Shown here: positions 1 to 6,648 of the stretch, one piece after another | Layout of the letters: every line of letters starts with the position of its first letter | Numbering within the stretch: position 1 is the stretch's first letter | NCBI RefSeq assembly: GCF_937920395.1 | Contig: NZ_CALEVF010000081.1 | Location: forward strand, 1-11,463 | Direction of reading: 5' to 3' | Length of the DNA stretch: 11,463 nt | Origin: an uncultured Clostridium sp. | Lineage (GTDB): Bacteria; Bacillota; Clostridia; Clostridiales; Clostridiaceae | Made by a program: the position numbers and the translations under genes | The notes under the pieces: model-generated | Told to the model about the DNA's origin: nothing | The model's input: the letters and a program-made list of their open reading frames with translations, nothing else | Databases searched by the model: none

Positions 1-527
1 TTTCTCACCTGCACAAAACAAATTATCAAGACCTACGACCCTCATATTATTGGTTATTGGGGCTACAGACAGATATCTTAGATATATATCCTATTCCAGA
101 TTTACCTTCAAATAACTTTCCCATCACCTTTCCTGGAGATAACGATCACAGCCCTAGTGATAAACCACTATTTGAACTGCATTTTCATGATTCACTAGAA
201 ATAAGCTATTGCTATGAAGGTGGAGGATTTTTTTTTTCAGATGGAGAACCTTACCCCTTTTGCGCAAGAGATGTATCCATTATATTTAAAAACCAATTAC
301 ATATAGCGCAAAGTGATAGTTCAAATATGAATAAATGGAGCTTTATTTCCCTTGTACCAGAATTATTATTAGCAGAACTTAGTTTAGAGGAAATTAACAA
401 TATTATTACTGTATTATCTAATTCAACTAACTTTCGGAATATATTGACTTTTGTTTTATCAATTAAATTTGCTGAAGCAAATATCGCTTTTCTATACTGC
501 GATGGAGTAAAGTTTTTAAAATTTTAA
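1..527 (+). pseudogene. AraC-family regulator, 5' cut by window edge, 3' truncated (cupin domain only)
   Basis: The reading frame (codons from base 3) is open from the window edge. The residues before the first possible TTG start at 57 (NYQDLRPSYYWLL) look like normal AraC N-terminus, so the true start is very probably left of the window. The visible part is the sugar-sensing cupin domain, with the HFHDSLEISYCYEGGG segment, a conserved (D)VSIIFKNQLHIAQSD strand, and WSFISL. The product should go on for over 100 more residues to a double helix-turn-helix DNA-binding domain, but family-like sequence stops at about FRNIL (base 446). The last 26 codons (447-524) are antisense to the tail of the convergent AraC gene. 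The protein therefore has no DNA-binding domain and cannot act as a normal activator. Family assignment is firm; truncation by rearrangement is inferred from the antisense tail. Confidence 0.8.
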
Positions 528-1312
528 AATGCTCTAATAAATCTTTGAATACTTTCAAATCCACATTTTAATGCTGCATCAGAACAATCTTTACCTAATC
601 CAAACATATTTTCAGCTATCTTGACTCTGTATGCCGTAAGGTAATGGTTAAAAGTCGTCCCTGTAGTTTTTTTTAAAAGTCTACAAAAGTGAGATACACT
701 TAAATTTGAAGCTTTTGCAGCTATTTCTAAAGTAAGTCTAGTCATATATTGTTCATCTATTAGCCTAAACGTATTAAAAAGCATTTCTTTAGTTTTAATC
801 TCATTTATATTGTTTAATTGGTTTTTTTTAGTCTTACTATACTTTCGCACTAGAGTCCCGATTAAAGAGAAAATATTTGCCTTAATAATTATGCTATATG
901 CCTCTTGTTTGTTTTCAAATTCTTGTTTTATATTAAATACACAATCTATAATGCTCACAATATCAGCATCTTTTTCTATAATTGGCTCTGGAAATTGGAT
1001 CCTATTTTCCACAAAAAGTTCTATAGAATTTTTATCTTCAATATTAAAAAATGAGGTCTCTATGAAATCAGGAGCAATATGAAATACCAATATTTCTTCT
1101 TCCGCTTCTGAATCCGCATTCGTAGAATGAATCTTCTCACTCCCTATTATTAATAAATTACCCTTAGATAAAATAAAACTTCTGTTATCAATTTGCACCC
1201 TTATACTTCCTTTAATCATATAAAGTATTTCAAGAGCTTTGTGCCAATGAAGATGGACATGTGGCTCATATTTCTTAGGGGCGTATGAAAAAATATTTAT
1301 TTTTGTTTTCAT
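446..1312 (-). pseudogene. AraC-family transcriptional regulator with nonsense codon in the last HTH helix
   Basis: Translated from ATG 1312, this is a 262-residue AraC protein. It has an N-terminal cupin (HVHLHWHKALEILYMIKGS, about residues 18-36) and a C-terminal double HTH (about 185-262: LTLEIAAKASNLSVSHFCRLLKK, then CSDAALKCGFESIQRFIRAF). It stops at a TAA at 524-526, exactly where the family signature F.RAFKK..G.TPS.YRK should continue. Reading on in the same frame gives NFKNFTPSQYRKA, colinear with that signature, so the stop is a point mutation, probably in a Lys codon. Decodable sequence runs to about base 446, where it meets the convergent AraC remnant. The start is also suspect: ATG 1312 has no ribosome binding site, while a good one lies upstream of in-frame ATT codons at 1346-1351. 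A product lacking only the last helix might fold but is unlikely to bind DNA normally. Confidence 0.8.
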
Positions 1313-1480
1313 ATCATGTATACGAGATTCTTCACAATAAGGTTCAATAATTTATGGCCACCTTTCACAAGATAAAGTAATATTTGATGACTTTGTGATA
1401 ATAAATGATAATAAAAACAGATAAAATTATATTATAATAATAGTATATAGTATGTTTGATAAAAAAACTATAATTAAAGG
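1313..1480. promoter_or_regulatory. AT-rich divergent intergenic region between AraC and GH3 remnants
   Basis: This is the upstream region of two divergent genes, so it once carried promoters for both. It is extremely AT-rich with several TATAAT-like hexamers (for example 1433-1438), but no hexamer pair with correct spacing stands out enough to call. An AAAGGGG ribosome binding site for the plus-strand gene occupies about 1476-1482, eight bases before ATG 1491. The region being intact while both genes are broken fits gene decay after insertion into this layout. Confidence 0.35.
1358..1365 (-). promoter_or_regulatory. Ribosome binding site pointing to a lost upstream start of the minus-strand AraC gene
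   Basis: On the minus strand AAAGGTGG sits 6 bases before two in-frame ATT codons (1351-1346). The frame then runs without a stop through EPYCEESRIHD into the ATG at 1312. An in-frame TAA lies between the site and the ATT codons (1352-1354), so initiation must have been at or right after 1351. Either ATT is used as a rare start or a former ATG was mutated. Confidence 0.45.
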
Positions 1481-3481
1481 GGTGTCACTTATGACCTTGG
1501 TGATAATGCAGATAGACTTCAAGAATTAGCTTTAACTACAAGACTTGGAATTCGTCTAATATTTGGCATAGATGCTATACATGGTAACGCTATTTTAAAT
1601 AGTGCAACAGTTTTCCCGTCGCAACTTGCTATGTCTTGCAGCTTTAATCCTTCACTTGTAGAAAAAGCTGGACAAGTAACTGCAAAAGAAGTAGCTGCGG
1701 ACGGCTTACATTGGACTTTTTCTCCAGTACTTTGCGTAGGACGTGACCTGCGTTGGGGAAGTATTAATGAAACCTTTGGTGAAGATCATTATCTTATAGG
1801 CCAATTTGCTTCTTCCATAATCGAAGGGTACCAAGGGGGAAATTTATCAGACCCAGGTAGTATATTAGCTTATGCCAAGAATTATATAGCATATGGCGAA
1901 AGTACTGGTGCTAAAGATTCTTATGACTCTGAAGTTACAGTAAGAAAAGTTCGTGAAGTTTTCTTGCCACCATTTAAAAAAGCCGTTGAGGCAGGTTGCG
2001 CTAATTTTATGACAGGCTATCAATCTATAGACGGAACACCAATGACTGCTAATAAAAGAATGCTTAGAGGCATTTTTAAAGATGAACTTGGCTTTGACGG
2101 TTTTGTAGTTACAGATTGGAACAATATCGGATCCCTTGCCGATAAGCAAAAAATGTCTTCTTACATTCTTGATGCTTCTAAAAAAGCTATATAAAGTGGA
2201 AATGACATGATCATGAATACAAATGATTTTTATAATGCTGCTATTAAATTAGTTAAAAATGGAATAGTTTCTGAGGTTCTTATTGATGAAGCAATTAAAC
2301 GAATCCTTAATGTTAAATTTAAATTGGGCCTCTTTGATGCTAAAAAAAGACGTGGTTATATTTCAACAGATGTTATTGCTTGAAAAGAACATCAAGAAAT
2401 AAATCTTGAGTTAACAAGAGAATCCATAATATTATTAGAAAATAAAAATAATACATTACCCCTTAAAAATGTTAGGAAAATTGCTGTAGTAGGTCCCAAT
2501 GCAGATAGTATACAGGCTCAGTTCGAAGATTGGACATTCTTTACCCATCCTGATCCTAAACCAGATACTATACCTAATTTTGAATATTACACAATGTTAA
2601 GGGGAATACGAGAACTTGCTGAATCTAAACATATTGAAGTTAGCTATCACAAAGGAGGTGATATTACGAATAAAGAAAATATAGATGTAGAAGGTGCTAT
2701 TAAAGCCTGCGAGAATGCAGATGTAATCATAGCTGTTGTAGGCAATTGTCTTGAAATGAATGGTGAATTTAAAGATAGAGCTACTCTTGATATGCCAGGA
2801 TCTCAGCTTAGACTTGTTGAGGAATTAAAAAAATTAAACAAGCCTTTAACAGTTGTATTAGTTAATGGAAAACCCCTCTCTATTCCATGGATAGCCCAGA
2901 ATGCTGATGCAGTTATAGAGACATTTAATTCAGGAACGCTAGGAGGAAAGGCACTGGCAGATATTCTATTTGGGAAATTTAATCCTTGTGGAAAGCTAAG
3001 CATATCCTTCCCATATCATAGTGGACAAACACCTGTATATTATAATTATCTGCCAGGTTGTCACAGCCCTAAATACGCAGATTTAAATACGTCTGAAACT
3101 TTATATAGCTTTGGTTATGGACTATCTTATGCTAGTTTCAAATATTCTAACCTAAAGCTTTCTAAAACAAGTTGTTCCTCAGCAGACACTCTAACCGTAA
3201 GCGTAGATATCACTAATATAGGGAAATATGATGGCACTGAAATTGTGCAATTATATGTTATAAGCTCTGTTATGACTCCAGTTAAAGAATTAAAGGGCTT
3301 TAAAAAAATTCAGATAAATGCTGGAAACACAAAAAACGTAAGTATTACTTTATCTGTATCCGATTTTTCTATTGTAGATGCTTATGAGCAGTATGTTGTA
3401 GAACCTGGAAAATTTGAAATTATGGTTGGTCCAGATTCTAGAAATGCAAGTCTACTCAAAGATGTACTTACAGTAATATAA
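1481..3481 (+). pseudogene. Glycoside hydrolase family 3 (beta-glucosidase-like), N-terminally deleted, two in-frame stops
   Basis: One reading frame encodes a recognisable GH3 enzyme from 1481 to 3481. Segments in order are: RLGIRLIFGIDAIHGN (barrel strand with the substrate Asp); GRDLRWGSINETFGED; AKNYIAYGES; GFVVTDW with the nucleophile Asp; SGNDMIM; the alpha/beta sandwich (LTRESIILLENKNNTLPL, NGEFKDRATLDMPGSQ, NGKPLSIPWI); and a C-terminal fibronectin-III-like domain (EIVQLYV, PVKELKGFKKI). The frame is interrupted by TAA at 2192-2194 (before SGNDMIM) and TGA at 2381-2383 (before KEHQEINLELTRES). About 80 N-terminal residues are missing. The ATG at 1491 that follows the ribosome binding site is in another frame and stops after 12 codons, so a deletion joined the start to the barrel out of frame. 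Several strictly conserved residues have also changed. No full enzyme can be made; the family would cut terminal beta-linked glucose or xylose. Confidence 0.9.
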
Positions 3482-3507
3482 CCTTTTCAATATAGGTTAT
3501 ACATCAA

Positions 3508-3548
3508 TTAGAAGCAGTTTTTATATTTTATATAAAAACTGCTTCTAA
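3508..3548. terminator. Bidirectional hairpin terminator between convergent GH3 remnant and AraC gene
   Basis: A perfect 18-bp inverted repeat (arms 3508-3525 and 3531-3548, starting TTAGAAGCAG and ending CTGCTTCTAA) has a 5-base loop. It lies between the stop of the plus-strand GH3 frame (3481) and the stop of the minus-strand AraC gene (3573). A TTTTTT run follows at 3561-3566 in the plus direction. The arms contain A and T runs that could act as U-tracts for either direction. Confidence 0.75.
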
Positions 3549-3572
3549 TATTATTCTAAGTTTTTTATAGAC

Positions 3573-4433
3573 CTATTTTAGAAATTCGTAACGTCTGTAT
3601 ACTGATGGATTACAACCTTTATATTTCTTAAATGTCTTATTAAAATATGAAGGACTTGAAAAACCAACGTCACTGGATATGTCTGTGATAGTCTTATTTG
3701 AAAAGGTAAGAAGTTTTTCAGCCTCTACTATTCGTATAAAATTCAAATATTCTATAAATGTTCTGTTTGTAGCTCTTTTAAAAAGTCTGCAAAAATAAAA
3801 GTGATCAAATCCACATAACTCACATAATTCTTTAAGAGTAATATTCTCCGTATAATTATCTTCTATATACTTAGGAGCTAACCTCAACCTTTCTAAAACT
3901 TTATCTTCAAAATCTATTTTTGGTTTTTTTAAGATTTCATATCTGTATAAACAACCTAATATCATATATATATAAGATTTAAGATAAAATTCAAAACCAT
4001 TGTTACTATTTATAAATTCATCTTTAATTTTTTCCATGACAATGGTAATCTCTAAATAGGCTGCATCACTTGAATTAAATATAAAATGAGTTTTTGAGCT
4101 TTCTGTTAAAAAAGCTGAAAGATATTTATAACTGTTTAAAGACTTATTTTTAAATAAATTTTTAGAATCAAATTGTATTATAAGTATGTCTGTATCTTGT
4201 TCTAAAACTTTAGTAGAATGAGGAATTCTAGAGTTTATAAAAACAATTTCTCCAGCACCCAAATCAAATGTTTGATTATCTAAGGAGTATGATAATTTGC
4301 CTTTAATAATTTTTAATAGCTCTAGCTGTTCATGAAAATGCGAATTCGAACTTAAATCAACTTCTTTATTTGAGACTATTTTCACATTAATAGGAATATC
4401 TGCTATTGGCATTTTAATTAATTCATTTTGCAT
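3573..4433 (-). CDS. AraC-family transcriptional regulator (cupin plus double HTH), intact
   Basis: This 286-residue protein has the usual length for a one-component sugar-responsive AraC regulator. Residues about 25-75 form the cupin ligand pocket (SHFHEQLELLKIIKG, then GEIVFINSRIPHS). A helical linker follows, and residues about 185-283 form the two helix-turn-helix motifs. The second ends in the family signature GFSSPSYFNKTFKKYKG...PSVYRR (257-281), complete here, unlike the two AraC remnants at the left edge. The start is ATG 4433, seven bases after AGGAGGG (4441-4447). It is divergent from the GH130 remnant at 4561 and shares its 127-base intergenic region, so it was probably the activator of that mannoside gene. 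With that target broken it may now be an orphan or regulate genes elsewhere. The inducer cannot be read from the sequence. Confidence 0.9.
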   Translation of the reverse strand: MQNELIKMPIADIPINVKIVSNKEVDLSSNSHFHEQLELLKIIKGKLSYSLDNQTFDLGAGEIVFINSRIPHSTKVLEQDTDILIIQFDSKNLFKNKSLNSYKYLSAFLTESSKTHFIFNSSDAAYLEITIVMEKIKDEFINSNNGFEFYLKSYIYMILGCLYRYEILKKPKIDFEDKVLERLRLAPKYIEDNYTENITLKELCELCGFDHFYFCRLFKRATNRTFIEYLNFIRIVEAEKLLTFSNKTITDISSDVGFSSPSYFNKTFKKYKGCNPSVYRRYEFLK

Positions 4434-4560
4434 ATTTTACCCTCCTAAAGTCAATATAGTACAATAATTAGCCAATATTAATGTTTTTATTATATCTAAT
4501 TTGCAATATAATTATATTATAAAGTATTTGGCATATAAACTGCTAGGAGGAAAACGTATA
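4434..4560. promoter_or_regulatory. Shared upstream region of AraC gene and GH130 remnant, with start-deciding ribosome binding site
   Basis: The region holds the AraC ribosome binding site on the minus strand and, on the plus strand, AGGAGG at 4545-4550. The latter lies ten bases before ATG 4561, which fixes the GH130 start there rather than at the TTG at 4501. A 14-base perfect palindrome (AATATAATTATATT, 4505-4518) lies in the middle. In such AT-rich DNA it may be chance, but it is placed where an operator could sit. No clear -35/-10 pair was found. Confidence 0.45.
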
Positions 4561-5363
4561 ATGAAGGATGCAACTAAGATATTTAAAAGATATGAAAATA
4601 ATCCAATTCTACATGTTAAAGACTATGAAGGTGTAGCAAAAATTTATAATCCGTCACCAATTATTTGTGGTGATGAAACAATATTATTAGTATCTGTAGT
4701 TGAACACGCTGCAACAAAAGGTTATGGACGAGATGTTGGACAAACTCGTGTTGCAAGAAGTAAAGATGGAGTAAATTTTGTTTTAGAGGAAAAACAAAGG
4801 ATTTCAAAACATATGAAAGAATTGAAATAATTACAGCACCTAGAAATAGAGGAGCTAGCTTATTTTCAGAAAAAATAGGTGGTAAATATTATAAACTTGA
4901 CAGACCAGGCGGTGGTGATGGTTCAACTGGGGATATATGGATTTCGGCTAGTGAAGATTTTATTCACTGGGGAGAATTTAAACCAGTGCTTGCCGCTGGG
5001 TATCGTTTTTGGAATGTTGAAAAAATAGGACCTACACCACCAATTAAAACAGATAAGGGATGGATTGTAATTATTCATGGAGTATTCTCACCTGCAGGAG
5101 GAACTTACTACTATTTAGGAGCAATTCTTTTAGATCTAGATGAGCCATGGAAAGTTATAGGCAAAACAAATAGTTATATATTGGCACCTGAAATGGATTA
5201 TGAAAAGCACGGTAATTGTGATAACACAGTATTTGCATGTGGTGCTATTGCTGACTATGATAAAGATCAAATAAGACTATATTATGGAGCTTGTGACAAT
5301 TACATTTGTTTAGCTACAGGATGCCTTAGTGAACTAGTCGATGCATGTATAAAAGAAATATAA
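4561..5363 (+). pseudogene. GH130-like beta-mannoside phosphorylase/mannosidase, internal deletion with frameshift
   Basis: The N-terminal part (4561-4830) begins KRYENNPILHVKDYEGVAKIYNPSP and continues ILLVSVVE and GRDVGQTRVARSKDGVNFVLEE, which is characteristic of GH130 five-bladed propeller enzymes acting on beta-mannosides. At about 4790-4800 the frame derails (SKHMKELK, stop 4828-4830). The family sequence resumes in another frame as KDFKTYERIEIITAPRNRGASLF and runs to the natural end at 5363 (KLDRPGGGDGSTGDIW, GYRFWNVEKIGPTPPIKTDKGW, LAPEMDYEKHGNCDNTVFACGAIADYDKDQIRLYYGACD, CLATGCLSELVDACIKEI). The total is about 270 codons against about 320-340 usual. About 50-65 residues are missing from the region after VARSKDG, which in GH130 phosphorylases carries the general-acid Asp. 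The gene is therefore dead by both frameshift and loss of a catalytic blade. A GTG at 4986 could start only the C-terminal half. Phosphorylase versus hydrolase cannot be decided. Confidence 0.82.
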
Positions 5364-5515
5364 CAAAAGTAGATGATTGGGATATCCTTAATATCCAAGA
5401 GGACATGTAATTCCTATATGTACACGAAGGAACTGACTTTGTACCTATTGATCAAAAGATATATAAAATGCTACCCAAAACTCTGGTATATTTTATATAC
5501 CTACTTCTATACTAG
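5363..5515 (+). pseudogene. Possible coding remnant of unknown origin
   Basis: Directly after the GH130 stop, one frame reads TKVDDWDILNIQEDM, a stop, then FLYVHEGTDFVPIDQKIYKM and PKTLVYFIY before further stops. The composition (mixed charged, aromatic and hydrophobic residues) looks more protein-like than the alternative frame from 5373, which is rich in Tyr, Cys and Leu. I do not recognise the family. No start codon with a ribosome binding site is visible. This may be the tail of another decayed gene, or chance. Confidence 0.25.
5485..5501 (+). terminator. Weak hairpin, possible terminator after GH130 remnant
   Basis: A GGTATA / TATACC stem with a 5-base loop is followed within 30 bases by T-rich sequence (AGTTTTGATTGTTTTTG). 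The stem is only 6 bp and AT-rich, so termination is uncertain. It lies between two convergent gene remnants, where a terminator would be expected. Confidence 0.25.
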
Positions 5516-5573
5516 TTTTGATTGTTTTTGTGATGTTCAATTATTAACCAAAATATAAATTTAAATATATGGT

Positions 5574-6384
5574 TTAACTTGAGCTAGAATTTCTTATCTT
5601 ATTAAATACATTATAACTTCTTTGCGCACACTCAGAAATAGCTATTGGGTGGAAACCTGGTATCGCTGAATATAAGGTGTCATTTAATGGTTTACTCCAT
5701 TTTTTAGGGATATTTTTTTCTCCTACAAGAGCACCCATAATAGATTCAACTGTGGCCTTCTTTAAATTATGATACAGTCTATAGTTATTCGGAATTTCAC
5801 TTAATCCTATTTCAATAAGCTTATCTATATCCTTCTCCACAAATGCTGCTGAAATCAATGCACTAAAGAACATAGCTCCGTAAGCATAACCATCTACTCT
5901 AATTTGAGCACCAATCCATTCTCTATATGGGTTTAGATAAGTTCTTACCCACTCTATATCTTTCTTCCAGTTTTCTGGTTTAACTTGCATATGATTCATT
6001 GTAACTGAAGCAAAATTTAAATAAGCTTGAGTTTCAGCTGTACAAACTAATTGATAAGGAAGGTTCTCATGCCAAAACTTTCCTAAATCCCAGCTATGCG
6101 CCATAGAATCTATCCTTTAACTTCTCTTTCGATTCCACAATATTAAATTTTTTTGGTCCTTCTTCTCTATTTTTTCTTATATCCTCTAACTCTATTGGCT
6201 CACAAAACGAAAAATTCTTGGATATTTCTAATTGAGTTAATTCATTATAAAATGCCATAAGTTGCTTTTCATCCTCACCTAATTCTTCAAATCTTTCATG
6301 ATACCCCTCTACATTACACCCCTCTTCTTCTCTTTGCTTTATCTCTTCTTTTACCAAATTTTTTAATGACGTCCATCCAGCCAT
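5574..6384 (-). pseudogene. ADP-ribosylglycohydrolase-family protein with nonsense codon and internal deletions
   Basis: The N-terminal part (6384-6094) starts at ATG 6384, six bases after GGAGGG, and reads AGWTSLKNLVKEEIKQREEEGCNVEGYHERFEEL. It ends LKDRFYGA, then a TAG (6094-6096), then LG. The family motif here is YGAWLG, so TAG replaces the Trp codon. After it comes a frame change and a gap, and the C-terminal part (from 6104) continues with NLPYQLVCTAE, NPYREWIGAQIRVDGYAYGA, MFFSALISAAFVEKDIDKLIEIGLSEIP and GALVGEKNIPKKWSKPLNDTLYSAIPGFHPIAISECAQRSY. The last three pieces are abutted without the stretches that normally separate them, including the metal-binding Asp motifs (such as DTDCNGAT). 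About 270 codons remain of an expected 450-500. Relatives of this type often sit in sugar-use clusters and would remove ADP-ribose from, or act on, N-ribosylated or glycosylated substrates. This copy should be inactive. Confidence 0.8.
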
Positions 6385-6413
6385 AGTAACCCTCCATTAT
6401 TTTAAAGTCTAGA

Positions 6414-6441
6414 ATCATATTATCATTTTCTTATAATTCAA
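6414..6441 (-). promoter_or_regulatory. Candidate promoter of the ADP-ribosylglycohydrolase remnant
   Basis: On the minus strand TTGAAT (6441-6436) and TATGAT (6419-6414) are separated by 16 bases. They match four and five of six positions of the vegetative -35/-10 consensus. The predicted transcript would start about 20-25 bases before the GGAGGG ribosome binding site of ATG 6384. Confidence 0.4.
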
Positions 6442-6448
6442 TTATAAT
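6420..6448 (+). promoter_or_regulatory. Candidate plus-strand promoter overlapping the divergent one
   Basis: TTATCA (6420-6425) and a consensus TATAAT (6443-6448) are separated by 17 bases. Transcription would begin near 6455, exactly at the first arm of the interleaved inverted repeats. In DNA this AT-rich the match could be chance. Confidence 0.35.
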
Positions 6449-6454
6449 ATAATC

Positions 6455-6537
6455 ATAGATGCTATTCTAATTAAAAAAGGGCAATTTATATGTGGAATCG
6501 GCCAAATAATTTATCAATAGCATCTATTAGCCCTTTT
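6455..6537 (+). repeat. Two interleaved perfect inverted repeats (possible RNA fold)
   Basis: Arm A (6455-6466, ATAGATGCTATT) is perfectly complementary to 6516-6527 over 12 bases. Arm B (6475-6482, AAAAGGGC) is perfectly complementary to 6530-6537 over 8 bases. The order is A, B, A', B', so as RNA the two helices would form a pseudoknot or be alternatives. I recognise no known riboswitch here. Confidence 0.5.
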
Positions 6538-6582
6538 GTTGCTAAAATTGGTAACCATATGCGAGCAAGTTTTACTTTCTAA
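6490..6582 (+). pseudogene. 30-codon frame, possible stub of a PTS sugar-transporter EIIC gene
   Basis: ATG 6490 to TAA 6580 encodes 30 residues. The stretch SPFVAKIGNHM resembles the start of lactose/cellobiose-type PTS permeases (typically P.AAKIG.n..L.AIRDGF), but the frame ends soon after. There is no convincing ribosome binding site. It lies downstream of a candidate promoter and could be the remaining 5' end of a deleted transporter gene, or only a chance frame. Confidence 0.25.
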
Positions 6583-6590
6583 TTTAATTT

Positions 6591-6632
6591 AAATCGGCTG
6601 TAATAAAATTAAAATTTTATTACAGCCGATTT
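6591..6632. terminator. Strong hairpin terminator at the end of the five-gene redox operon
   Basis: A perfect 20-bp inverted repeat (6591-6610 with 6613-6632) has a GC-richer base (AAATCGGCTG / CAGCCGATTT) and an AT-rich tip. It lies 16 bases after the stop of the last minus-strand gene (6649). It reads equally well from the plus strand, followed there by ATGTTTTT, so it can end transcription from either side. Confidence 0.8.
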
Positions 6633-6648
6633 ATGTTTTTAAAAAGCC

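Noticed and set aside
810..1082. Open frame on the plus strand (90 codons)
   Set aside because: It lies entirely antisense to the AraC gene whose family motifs are clear; no ribosome binding site and no family-like sequence.
1865..2149. Open frame on the minus strand inside the GH3 gene
   Set aside because: The opposite strand encodes unmistakable GH3 motifs, including the nucleophile region; this is a shadow.
4505..4518. 14-base perfect palindrome as an operator
   Set aside because: It is made only of A and T in very AT-rich DNA, where such palindromes arise easily; noted in the intergenic entry but not claimed.
5373..5558. 61-codon plus-strand open frame
   Set aside because: No ribosome binding site, low-complexity Tyr/Leu/Cys composition; a neighbouring frame looks more protein-like.
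524..6384. Codon reassignment or programmed recoding to explain the in-frame stops
   Set aside because: All three stop codons appear inside broken genes, and the same genes also have deletions and missense changes; the intact genes end at ordinary stops. Decay is the simpler explanation.
1..6384. Sequencing error as the cause of the broken frames
   Set aside because: It could explain single stops, but not losses of tens of codons in the GH3, GH130 and ADP-ribosylglycohydrolase genes or the inverted AraC fusion. It remains possible for individual stops such as 524-526.
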